Shown piece after piece: positions 1 through 8,197 of a stretch of 64,000 nucleotides of DNA. The stretch comes from DATKYQ01 sp964640665 (GTDB lineage Bacteria; Myxococcota; B64-G9), in assembly GCA_964640665.1 (NCBI GenBank), contig CAZXHT010000005.1, positions 1 to 64,000 of the forward strand, read 5' to 3'. The notes below the pieces were generated by a model. That model ran no database searches, was not told the DNA's origin, and saw nothing but the letters and a program-made list of their open reading frames with translations. Position numbers and translations under genes: made by a program. The first letter of the stretch is position 1. The number at the start of each line of letters is the position of its first letter.

Positions 1-1558
1 CCGGGGCGCAGCAGTTACCGTCGCAGTCCACGTTGTCGCACTCGCACGTGCCCGCGTTGCAGGATGCATTGGCGCCGCAGGTTCCGCAGCTGCCGCCGCA
101 GTCATCGTCACCGCACTCTCTGCCCTGGCAGCGTGGCAGAGATTTGAACGAGGCCGGCGCCAGGTCGTAGATGATCTCGCGGACCGTCTGGCTGCCTATG
201 ACCCGGTCGTAACGGTAAGGGAAGATGTACACCTTCCAACGCTGGGGGAGATCCTCGCTGCCGGAAAATTTTCCTTTGGGGGAGAGATAGGCGCAGTCGG
301 TGCCCATGGGCTCGAGGGAGTCCGGTGCTCCCTCCAGGACCAGATCGTCGAACGTGGCGACGGTCAGGCAGTTGGCGTCGATACGGTCCTCGTCGCAGGA
401 TCCCCACCAACCCTCGGTGGCATAGCCTGCGCAGTTTGGGTGAGCGAGGTATCGATCTCTACCGGGCAGACGCAAGCCACCGCATCGATCCGACAGGTGT
501 TCGATCGAATCTCCGGTGAAGGGTGCGTAGCCGCCGTAGAAATAGAAGTGCTCATCCATGCCCACCCCGGTGAAGATGGCCGGAATTTCCTGGTCGTGGT
601 CGCACCACACGTGGGTGCCGGTGTAGGTCATCTGGTATTCCAGCTCGATATAGCCCTCGCGGGCGGTGACCCATTCTTCCCAGATCATCGGGGCGGCCGC
701 ATGAGTGTTGGTGAAGTGGCAAGGGTTCTCGTGCCGGAGGTAAAGGGTATCGTTCTGCCACTCGTGGTGCGCGACGTCGTTGCCAGGGCCGTCCCAGCCG
801 CACTCCTCGGCCTGGGCCTGGATCGGGTTCCAGGGAGCGCCGTTGGACCAGCTTGGGCAGGGATATGTGCTGGCGCAGTTGGTGACGTGGGCACCTTGGG
901 AATAGGCCCGGGTGATCGGGATCGAGGAGGGATTGGTGCAGTGCGAGCCGTTGTAGACCGTGAAACTGGCGGGCGGTCCCTCGGGCTCGTATCCCCAGAT
1001 CGAAAGCTGGATAGCCGCGCCGCCGTGTTCCATGACGAGGTTTTTCCCCCAGTCGTCGTTGTAGAGCTGGAATATGGTGCCGCCGTAGGACAGGTTCACC
1101 CCGGCTGCAACCGTGTCGTTGGCCACCATGACGGTGTCCGACTGGCGGCTCCACCAGTAGGGCCGATTGTAGTTGCACCAATCCCAGTCCGAGTCGGAAA
1201 AAGCGTCGCAGGTTCCCGTCCACGAGCAATTGCCGACTTCCGGGTTATAACCGTCGGGCGCGCCGTTTCCGTCCACCCCGATGGCGTACACCCGGATTTC
1301 GTGCGAGCCTATGCCCAGAGACGAGTGAAACCAGTGGAAGGCATGGTCTCCCACGTCGGCGCGGTAACTGTCGGCCATGAACGCGGTGTAGAATACCCCG
1401 TCCATGTAGACGTGGACATGGATCGGACCGTCGTAGTCGGTATCCCTGGCCCAGCCGGCTACGGCAGAATCGTCGCACAAATCCAGGTGGCCCTCCGGAA
1501 CGGCGGCCCGGACGCTGGAGGTCGATATAAGAAGCAGCGTTACGATATACGCTCTAAG
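1..1558 (-). pseudogene. IS-interrupted secreted Cys-rich protein, 3' part (runs off left edge)
   Basis: On the minus strand an open frame runs from the IS boundary to base 1 with no stop. It has no ATG, GTG or TTG near its upstream end. The frame begins with a hydrophobic signal-peptide core (YIVTLLLISTSSVRAA) followed by PEGHLDLC. A beta-sandwich-like stretch follows (GWARDTDYDGPIHVHVYMDG), then Trp/Cys-rich sequence. The last part is a tandem disulfide motif, CGDDDCGGSCGTC, about 30 codons before the window edge. Removing the insertion sequence and one copy of the 6-bp duplication joins this frame to an ATG with a good ribosome binding site at 3506, giving the N-terminus MPILRAYIVTLLLI. 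The ancestral product was therefore an exported protein of at least about 520 residues. The function of the family is not recognised. The gene is probably inactive now unless it is expressed by readthrough from the element. Confidence 0.85.
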
Positions 1559-1571
1559 CTGAAGTTCCCGA
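1553..1571. repeat. Left end of the IS: target duplication plus inverted repeat
   Basis: Bases 1553-1558 read tctaag and are followed at 1559-1571 by ctgaagttcccga. The same six bases occur outside the right end at 3492-3497. The 13-bp arm matches the reverse complement of 3479-3491 at 12 of 13 positions. This is the classic layout of target-site duplication plus terminal inverted repeat. Confidence 0.85.
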
Positions 1572-3491
1572 CGAAGACAGGCAAAAATCTACAGTGAATC
1601 AGTGGGATAACGTTAAAACAGGGTGCACGTTACTGTCTACACCTTGATGGACTCCAAGAGGCGAAACGCCTCGCGCTGCTTGGCATCGGGCGTTGTGTAG
1701 ATGACCGTGGTCAATTCTTCTTCATTGGCGCCTCGTCGTCGGCAGACGTTTTTCACGAGGTTACTCAAGTTGGCCAGCATGGTTTGGAAGCTGTGCACTT
1801 CCGAGCCATCGTCGAGTCGTCTGGACTGTGCTTTGCGGCGAGCCGATTCTGAACGTCTCGCAGGGGCCACCGGATCGCGGTGTTTCTTGGATTCGGTTTC
1901 ATCGTCCGCAAAGAGAATCGGACGCCAAGCTTCGAGCATGTGCCACGTCACATAGTATGCCAACATGCAGAGGAGGATGTGCGCGCGAACCCTGTCCTCC
2001 AGGTGGTGACGAATCGGCCGAATGTAGAGATCGACGGTCTTCATTGAACGGAAGGCGCGCTCGACCTGACTCAGCCGCTTGTAGCTGCGGACAGTATCCG
2101 CCGCGCTGAGTTGCTTGCGAGGCAAGCTGGTTCTGACGATGTAGATTCCATCGAGTAGCGCCTCTTCTGCGACCTTCTGCTCGTCGATGTGGTAGTCGAA
2201 GCCGCCGTCGCGAATGTCGAGCACGAAGTGCTTGGCGACCTTGTACTTGTTGACCACCTTTCCAACTCGCACGCCAATAGCGCTTGCGGTCTTGAGCTTG
2301 CCCTTTCCTGCCATACCACGGACCTTATCGAGTTCCTTGGCTGTCGCGTCGAGCAGGGAGCGCCGTTTTTTCTCCCGCATTTTCATAAGCTCTTCATTTC
2401 GGCATGCGACCAACCTCTCACCCGGATAATCGGGGTGCTTCAGCTCGAAGAGGTTGCGATCGTCGAAGAGACCAAGCTGAAGATGACCCTCGACTATCAA
2501 ACTGCGGATTGCGCTGCTCCTGAGCGCGGTGATCCAGTTCATTCCCTCGATGTCACGGAGGGCGTCGATCTGCTTCTGCGAGATCATCCCTCGGTCGCCG
2601 ACCAGCACCACCGAGCCGATATCGAAACGCTCCCGAACCTTCTGCACTTGAGGCAGCAAGGTCTTTGGATCGCCTGTGTTACCCTCGTAGACAGACACCG
2701 ACACCGGGCAACCTCGATCATCGGTCAGTAGTCCGTAGTTGACCTGGAGCTTGCCCTTTTTGCCGTCTCTGTTGTGACCGCGCGCCGCCAATGGACAGGT
2801 CACGCCCTCGAAGTAACTCGACGAGAGATCGTAGAGTACCATTCCGTCTTCTTCGAGGTGTCGCGCCGCAAGCTTCTTCTCGATGCGATCTTGTCGATCG
2901 AGAAGCCAATCCATTGCTTCGTAGAGTTCGTTTTCGGTGGCGTCCTCCACTCCGAGTTCACTCGGCAGCGTGGTGACTTTCCACCAGCGAGTAGTGGCCA
3001 ACTTGCTTTGGGGCTCTATAATCTGTGCTGCGACCATGGCTTCGACGAGGTCACGTTGCCACGAACGCTTTGTACCAAGCAGCTTTGCGAAGCCGAGCTT
3101 CCGCATGGCGGTCCGCACTGCTCTGACCTGACCCTGTTGCCAGGAGTTGACCTTCTCGAAAAGCTCGTCGACAGCGACGAAATTCTCCCCCTTCAAGACG
3201 CGCCGTATCGCCTCGATTTGCTCCATCGGCAATTTGGAGAGGTTTGCGACTGTCCTCTTCTTTACCTTCTTTCCTTCGCGCCAGCCTTCGCGCAGAAGCA
3301 CAGCGGGTGGGGAGTTACGGTTGGGGATGATTTCGATATACATGGCAACCAATATTGCACGATTATCCTTGCTTGTCAATGAAAAAGTTGCATATTACAT
3401 GGGAACATATTGCAGATGATAAAACCACATATCTCCCCGGAAAACAAATAAATGTACTGTAAAATGAGGTTCAGACTATCGGGAACTTCTG
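1559..3491 (-). mobile_element. IS1634-like insertion sequence, complete (1933 bp)
   Basis: A single transposase gene fills the element. The ends are 13-bp imperfect inverted repeats (12/13), flanked by a 6-bp direct repeat, tctaag. Size, repeat length and duplication length agree with what is known of the IS1634 family. The element lies inside a gene in the same orientation, so its transposase stop faces the remaining coding sequence. The undecayed ends and intact transposase suggest a recent insertion; this is an inference. Confidence 0.85.
1637..3343 (-). CDS. IS1634-family DDE transposase
   Basis: A 568-residue transposase that cuts and joins the element ends. The start at 3343 gives MYIEIIPNRNSPPAVLLREG, the usual opening of this family; an upstream in-frame start is possible but less likely. 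Catalytic acids can be placed at the Asp of VLYDLSSSYFEG, the Asp of VLVGDRGMIS and the Glu of SQVERAFRSMKT, followed by the conserved IRPIRHHLEDRVRAH helix. The frame is intact from end to end, so the enzyme may be active. It sits inside the 1559-3491 element and ends about 78 bp from the left terminus. Upstream there is no strong Shine-Dalgarno sequence. Confidence 0.92.
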   Translation of the reverse strand: MYIEIIPNRNSPPAVLLREGWREGKKVKKRTVANLSKLPMEQIEAIRRVLKGENFVAVDELFEKVNSWQQGQVRAVRTAMRKLGFAKLLGTKRSWQRDLVEAMVAAQIIEPQSKLATTRWWKVTTLPSELGVEDATENELYEAMDWLLDRQDRIEKKLAARHLEEDGMVLYDLSSSYFEGVTCPLAARGHNRDGKKGKLQVNYGLLTDDRGCPVSVSVYEGNTGDPKTLLPQVQKVRERFDIGSVVLVGDRGMISQKQIDALRDIEGMNWITALRSSAIRSLIVEGHLQLGLFDDRNLFELKHPDYPGERLVACRNEELMKMREKKRRSLLDATAKELDKVRGMAGKGKLKTASAIGVRVGKVVNKYKVAKHFVLDIRDGGFDYHIDEQKVAEEALLDGIYIVRTSLPRKQLSAADTVRSYKRLSQVERAFRSMKTVDLYIRPIRHHLEDRVRAHILLCMLAYYVTWHMLEAWRPILFADDETESKKHRDPVAPARRSESARRKAQSRRLDDGSEVHSFQTMLANLSNLVKNVCRRRGANEEELTTVIYTTPDAKQREAFRLLESIKV

Positions 3492-3497
3492 TCTAAG
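3479..3497. repeat. Right end of the IS: inverted repeat plus target duplication
   Basis: Bases 3479-3491 read tcgggaacttctg, the reverse complement of the left arm with one mismatch. Bases 3492-3497 repeat the tctaag found at 1553-1558. Confidence 0.85.
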
Positions 3498-3506
3498 TAT
3501 TGGCAT
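3492..3506 (-). pseudogene. 5' fragment of the IS-interrupted gene: start codon and RBS
   Basis: On the minus strand this segment reads ATG CCA ATA CTT AGA, the first five codons of the gene whose remainder is at 1-1558. A ribosome binding site, aaagga, lies 8-9 bases upstream (about 3515-3520). The first five residues MPILR join in frame to the signal-peptide core beyond the element. This fixes the original start and shows that the insertion hit codon 4-5. Confidence 0.8.
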
Positions 3507-4050
3507 CTGTTCATTCCTTTTTCACTACATATGCCACTGAATTCCAAAATGGCGTAATAGCACGCGCCCGAATTTTAAGCAATGCCGGGGATCGCAAACG
3601 CAGGCTTGATCCGTCTTTTTGTTTCGATACGCGGGGTTACACAATGCACTGGCCATCGCGGGGGATTTCCGCGCTCGGCGTTGGCTTCGGGCGAGACCAT
3701 GGCCTTTCCGCCAAAAGCGGTCACTGATTTTCGTGCACCACGGTGAATGGTCCTCGGTTGAGCGTTCGTGCCCGGTCCCGTCTGCATTGTGCTCCAGCGT
3801 CGCCAGGTTCTTCCCATCCTCGGAATACCGCTACCATTTGTGACCACGATGGCATCTTAAGGAAGAAACTCACCCGGCTATTCTGGCGACAAACTGTTTT
3901 TCGCGGAGTACGGGGGAGCTGTGTGTCCGAGAACGGCGAGGACTTAAAAGGAGACTGCAACGGTCACGGTATGTGCTATCCAGACGGCACTTGCCAGCAA
4001 GGCGTTTACTGGTGGACTTGGTCGTCCTGGAGCACGTGCCAATAGAGAAA
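3507..4050. other. Apparently non-coding stretch with a small Cys-rich fragment
   Basis: No gene is convincing here. The part next to 3507 must hold the promoter of the interrupted gene, but no clear -35/-10 pair was seen. On the plus strand, 3917-4045 encodes a short Cys-rich piece (GSCVSENGEDLKGDCNGHG, then CYPDGTCQ) that resembles an EGF-like CNGHG-C module and ends in a stop. Upstream of it the frame is low-quality sequence without a good start or RBS. It abuts the guaA fragment on the opposite strand, so the zone looks like joined remnants. Confidence 0.45.
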
Positions 4051-4257
4051 CCCACCAACATTGTGATGACTTTTAATAGTAGCGGAGGGACCCCGCACAG
4101 ATTTTGACTCGATCACATCCGGATAAAGAGTACCTTGCGCAAGAAACATTGCTTTCGAACATTTGCGGGCCTGCTCTTCAAATACTCGAATGAGTATTTC
4201 ACCGATTATCTTGCGCTTCTTTTCAGGATCGCTGACTCCCTTCAGAACCTCGGGGAT
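4051..4257 (-). pseudogene. guaA: Internal fragment of GMP synthase (guaA)
   Basis: About 69 codons read EVLKGVSDPEKKRKIIGEIL, then an FLAQGTLYPDVIES segment and SATIKSHHNVGG. This is a very characteristic internal segment of GMP synthase (ATP-pyrophosphatase domain and start of the C-terminal domain). The complete enzyme is about 510 residues. Here the N-terminal amidotransferase, the P-loop region and the C-terminal dimerisation domain are absent, and homology stops abruptly on both sides. The residue string is well conserved, so the fragment is probably a fairly recent partial copy. A functional guaA would have to lie elsewhere in the genome. Confidence 0.85.
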
Positions 4258-4357
4258 ATGGGTTATGGGTAACGGAGATCGAACTGGGGTCCCATTCTCC
4301 CCGGCCGGGCTGCCATGCTCCTGCCGACACAGTAGCGCGGCTCGATTTGCAGGAAAC

Positions 4358-5476
4358 CTAGTGCTTGGAAAGGCCGCAGTCCGGGCAACGGTTCTCGCAT
4401 AATGAGCGATGGGCAAGGCGGCATTTTTCTTGTTCGCGCTCGAAGCTGTCTTTGCAGGAAGACAGACAGTAATTCACCTGGTGCGCATTGCGCCGGCACC
4501 ATTTCTCGCACTTGGCAAGATCCGCGCCGCAATCCAGCCCGCGCATTTTCTTCTTTCCGCAAACCTGGATTTTTTCTGCCATGCAACGTTCGACGAAATC
4601 CTTGTCCGAGTGAAGCTCGTAACATTTGCGAATACACGGCAACTGGATGTGATCTCGGCAATATTGTCTTGTCTCTTCTCCGGTAAAGTCACGGCAACCG
4701 TCACCGTCTTCTACGAAACCCCGGGGACAGGCGGCTTTTCCAATGCACTTTCCCGAACCCACTCCCCAGTCCTGCCCCGGCCAGCAACAATGTCCCGCGA
4801 CGACCACCCTGCCCGCCCCGCAGCCTCGCTCGCAACCCGACCCTTTCCGCAAGAAGCCATTGGGACAAACCGGCTCTCCCAGGCAACGCTTGTTCACCAG
4901 GCCCCAGTCCTGTCCCGGCCAGCAACAATGACCGGCCAGGTCGATCTGGCCCGGGGGGCAGTGCGAGGGAGACGGCGCCGCGGCGCCCGGGGTTCCGCCG
5001 ATGCGCCGGACAGCGCGATCGATGGCCTCGGGCAGCGCCTTGGTGCGACAGGCTGTCTTGATGCTGGCCGTGGCGTCGGTTGCTGCCCGGGCCAGATCGT
5101 ACAGTTGCAGTGTAAAGCGACACTCCCCGCCGATGGAAAGAATGCGGGCCGAAACAATCTTCGTAGCGGCCAGTTCGCGTCCCATCTCGACCTGGCAAGC
5201 TTCGTCGTAACACTTGCGGTAAGATTTGCGCTTTGACGATTGTATCCGCTGCTGCACGGTGGCTCTGGGAACGACGCGGAATCGGCCGCCCTCTCCCAGG
5301 CGCGTGGCCAGGTAATCGGTGAGTTGTGAAAGAAAACCTGCACTCATCGATCCGGTGCGGTCTTCAATATTGAAGACGGCCAGCACCGGAGGCTGTGCAA
5401 CGGGCGACCCGGCCGTTGCAAAGGACACAAGACAGAACAGTGAAAAAAGAAATATACCAAGTCGCGTTACATGCAT
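4358..5476 (-). CDS. Exported CsgG-like Cys-rich protein
   Basis: A 372-residue exported protein. The start at 5476 is set by ggagga six bases upstream and gives a signal peptide, MHVTRLGIFLFSLFCLVSF, ending near ATAGS. Residues about 30-190 form a CsgG/TolB-like domain: VLAVFNIEDRTG, then LTDYLATRLGEGGRFRVVPR, then a Cys pair in RKCYDEACQVEMGRELAA. A second region carries two tandem repeats of about 36 residues built around GHCCWPGQDWG. The last 110 residues are Cys-rich with paired C-x3-C helices. The same CsgG-like domain, with the Cys pair, occurs in the lipoprotein at 49924-50526. The role is unknown; an envelope location is inferred from the signal peptide. Confidence 0.85.
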   Translation of the reverse strand: MHVTRLGIFLFSLFCLVSFATAGSPVAQPPVLAVFNIEDRTGSMSAGFLSQLTDYLATRLGEGGRFRVVPRATVQQRIQSSKRKSYRKCYDEACQVEMGRELAATKIVSARILSIGGECRFTLQLYDLARAATDATASIKTACRTKALPEAIDRAVRRIGGTPGAAAPSPSHCPPGQIDLAGHCCWPGQDWGLVNKRCLGEPVCPNGFLRKGSGCERGCGAGRVVVAGHCCWPGQDWGVGSGKCIGKAACPRGFVEDGDGCRDFTGEETRQYCRDHIQLPCIRKCYELHSDKDFVERCMAEKIQVCGKKKMRGLDCGADLAKCEKWCRRNAHQVNYCLSSCKDSFEREQEKCRLAHRSLCENRCPDCGLSKH

Positions 5477-5698
5477 GACATGTCCTCCTTGTATAAAGAG
5501 TCTAAGCAAGATGTGTGCCTTTATGTTAACCGATCCAACCCGGCGAAAAAACAACTAGTTGGTGTATACCAGGATTTGTCCGCTACCCGCCGGATCGTGA
5601 AAAACGACAACAGTTATTTCAAACTGGAATAGACTTCGGCTGTTTTGAGTCTTGATTGCCCGGCAGGTCTATGGTTCCATCACAGGCGGAGGAAAGAA

Positions 5699-6856
5699 AT
5701 GCCCAGCCCGCTTTCCTGGATCGAGGTGGATGCGGAAGCGATTGCCTGTAACCTGCGCAAGTTCAAGCGCTTGCTTGCCGGTGACACAAAGCTGATGGCC
5801 GTGGTCAAGGGCGAGGCCTACGGGCACGGCATGGTTCCCACAGCCTTGTGCGCCCTGCGCGCCGGGGCGGACTGGCTGGGGGTCTTCAACCTCGGCGAGG
5901 CGCTCGAACTGAGACAGGAAGGCGTCCTGGCGCCGCTGCTGGCACTCGGCTACGTGCCGCTTGCCGATCTCGAAGAAGCGCTGGCGCTTGATGTGCGCCT
6001 GACGGTCTCCAGCCTCGAGACGATTTCGGCCGCCAAGGAAGCCGCCCGAAAGACCGGCAAGAAAGCCCGCTTGCATCTAAAAGTCGAGACGGGCACTTAC
6101 CGGCTGGGTTTCGACGAGGTTGGTATCAAAAGCGCACTCGAAATGTTTCGAAAAGACGATCTGCTGGTCTTACAGGGTATACATACGCACTTTGCCAATA
6201 TAGAAGACACCACCGAGCATGGCTACGCCAAGGACCAACTCGAGCGTTTCAAACACTATCTTGCGCTGATCCGTGAGGCGAACTTCGACGTGCCCGTGCC
6301 GCACACCGCCTGCAGCGCCGCGGCGATCCTGTTTCCCGACACCTACTTCGCCATGGTTCGGGTGGGCATCGGAATGTACGGCATGTGGCCCTCGAAAGAG
6401 ACATATCTGTCCGCGCTGCAGGATGGCAAGGATCCGCTCGAGTTGCGCCCGGCCTTGACCTGGAAGACGCGGGTGGCCCAGGTCAAAAGCGTGCCCACCG
6501 GGGCCTATGTAGGCTACGGCTGCACTTATCGCACGACGCGCGAGACGAAGCTGGCCGTGCTGCCGGTCGGCTACGCCAACGGCTACGATCGCCTGCTGTC
6601 AAACCGCGGGCACGTGTTGATCCGCGGCCTACGAGCGCCAATTCGCGGCCGAGTTTGCATGAACCTGACCATGGTGGACGTGACCGATATTCCCGGTGTT
6701 TCTCTCGAGGACGAGGTGGTGCTGCTCGGCAGGCAAAACGCAGAGGAGATCGGCGCGGAGCAGATGGCGTCCTGGGCACAGACCATCAACTACGAGATTG
6801 TCACCCGGGCCGACCCCTATGCCAGAAGAACCTTCATCGCCCAGGTAGATGAGTAA
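5699..6856 (+). CDS. alr: Alanine racemase
   Basis: A PLP enzyme of 385 residues that interconverts L- and D-alanine for peptidoglycan. The N-terminal barrel carries the PLP lysine in AVVKGEAYGHG (K37). The C-terminal domain carries the second catalytic base, the Tyr of VGYGCTY (about Y273). GMYGMWPS and RVCMNLTMVDVTD are also family motifs. The start at 5699 is chosen because ggaggaaaga lies just upstream; an earlier in-frame start at 5645 would add 18 residues unlike the family. Length is normal. It begins a plus-strand run with the phosphofructokinase gene 15 bp downstream. Confidence 0.96.
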   Translation: MPSPLSWIEVDAEAIACNLRKFKRLLAGDTKLMAVVKGEAYGHGMVPTALCALRAGADWLGVFNLGEALELRQEGVLAPLLALGYVPLADLEEALALDVRLTVSSLETISAAKEAARKTGKKARLHLKVETGTYRLGFDEVGIKSALEMFRKDDLLVLQGIHTHFANIEDTTEHGYAKDQLERFKHYLALIREANFDVPVPHTACSAAAILFPDTYFAMVRVGIGMYGMWPSKETYLSALQDGKDPLELRPALTWKTRVAQVKSVPTGAYVGYGCTYRTTRETKLAVLPVGYANGYDRLLSNRGHVLIRGLRAPIRGRVCMNLTMVDVTDIPGVSLEDEVVLLGRQNAEEIGAEQMASWAQTINYEIVTRADPYARRTFIAQVDE

Positions 6857-6871
6857 GAAAAGGCGACACAG

Positions 6872-8197
6872 ATGACTCTTCAGCCCGTTCACCCGGACGC
6901 CGAATTCGCAACCGGCATTGAGAACCTCGGGCCGTGTAAGATCGCCAACCCGACACGCTACAGGCGCTTCACCACTGACGACCAGCGGGTGCTGTATGAC
7001 AAGAGCGCCAGCGGCATTACCGGAAAGATCAAGGCGGGCAAGACCGTTTTGAGTTTCGAGGAAGCCGGGCCGCGCGAGAAAATTTTCTTCGAACCCGAAG
7101 CCACGACGGCCGCGGTGGTCACCGCCGGCGGCCTGTGCCCCGGCCTCAACGATGTCGTTCGCTCGATCGTGCACGAGTTGCACTTCAACTACGGTGTCCA
7201 GCAGATCAAGGGAATTCGTTACGGGTACGCCGGGCTCAGCCCCATCTCGGGCTGGCCGATGATCGACCTGACTCCCGACGTGGTCAGGCACATCCACGAC
7301 GACGGCGGTACCGTGTTGGGCAGCAGCCGCGGTCCGCAACCGGTCGACCGGATGGTAGACACGCTCGAGCGAGAACATATCAATATCCTCTTTACTATCG
7401 GCGGCGACGGAACCCTGCGCGGAGCCCTGGCCATAAAGAAACAAATCGCCCGGCGCCGTCTGCCTATCGCCGTGGTCGGCGTGCCCAAGACGATCGACAA
7501 CGACATCGATCTGGTCTCACGCACTTTCGGCTTCGACACGGCCGTCAGCGAGGCCGTCGAGGCCATCCGCTGCGCCCACACCGAGGCCGAGGGGGTGCTC
7601 AACGGCATCGGCATAGTCAAGCTGATGGGCCGCAACTCCGGCTTTGTCGCCATCAACGCCGCCCTGGCCGAGGGAGACGTCAACTTCGTTCTGGTTCCCG
7701 AGGTGCCCTTCGATCTCGACGGTCCGCACGGATTCCTGGCCTGCCTGGAAAAGAGACTCAAGGCGCGCCATCACGCGGTTATCGTCGTGGCCGAGGGAGC
7801 CGGCCAGAACCTGTTCACTGACGATCTCGGCCGCGACCCCTCGGGCAACCGGCGCCTGGGAAACATCGGCCTGCTGCTCAAAGAGCGCATCAAGGCCCAC
7901 TTCGCCGGCAAGCAGATCGGCGTCAGCGTAAAATATATCGATCCCAGCTATATGATCAGATCGGTCCCGGCAAACGCCAACGACTGCGTCTTCTGCGTTT
8001 TCCTGGGCCAGAACGCCGTGCACGCCGGCATGGCGGGCAAGACCGGCCTGCTCGTCGGAAGCTGGCACAACATGTACGTCCACGTTCCTATTGCATCCGC
8101 CATCGCCCACTGCAAGTGCGTCGATCCGCAGGGCAACCTGTGGCGCAGCATTCTCGAGGCGACCGGGCAACCGGAAAGCATGACGTTTTTGAAATGA
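6872..8197 (+). CDS. pfkA: ATP-dependent 6-phosphofructokinase, plant/kinetoplastid-like group
   Basis: A 441-residue glycolytic kinase converting fructose 6-phosphate to fructose 1,6-bisphosphate. The phosphoryl-donor loop is GGDGT (177-181); the Gly after Asp is typical of ATP users, where pyrophosphate enzymes have Asp. The catalytic loop is PKTIDND (K206, D209), with a Lys where classic bacterial PfkA has Gly. The pair GGDGT plus PKTIDND is known from plant and kinetoplastid ATP-PFKs and their bacterial relatives. Other motifs are TAGGLCPGLNDVVR and KLMGRNSGF. An N-terminal extension of about 70 residues precedes the nucleotide fold, also as in that group. The stop overlaps the start of the next gene (ATGA). 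Confidence 0.93.
   Translation: MTLQPVHPDAEFATGIENLGPCKIANPTRYRRFTTDDQRVLYDKSASGITGKIKAGKTVLSFEEAGPREKIFFEPEATTAAVVTAGGLCPGLNDVVRSIVHELHFNYGVQQIKGIRYGYAGLSPISGWPMIDLTPDVVRHIHDDGGTVLGSSRGPQPVDRMVDTLEREHINILFTIGGDGTLRGALAIKKQIARRRLPIAVVGVPKTIDNDIDLVSRTFGFDTAVSEAVEAIRCAHTEAEGVLNGIGIVKLMGRNSGFVAINAALAEGDVNFVLVPEVPFDLDGPHGFLACLEKRLKARHHAVIVVAEGAGQNLFTDDLGRDPSGNRRLGNIGLLLKERIKAHFAGKQIGVSVKYIDPSYMIRSVPANANDCVFCVFLGQNAVHAGMAGKTGLLVGSWHNMYVHVPIASAIAHCKCVDPQGNLWRSILEATGQPESMTFLK

Noticed and set aside
440..1597. Long plus-strand open frame (385 codons) over the IS-interrupted gene
   Set aside because: It is antisense to a minus-strand frame with a signal peptide, disulfide motifs and sensible composition. 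The plus-strand translation has no recognisable features and crosses the IS boundary.
3575..3960. Small open frames in the zone between the IS and the guaA fragment
   Set aside because: Overlapping in several frames, no ribosome binding sites, low-complexity basic translations and no recognisable family.
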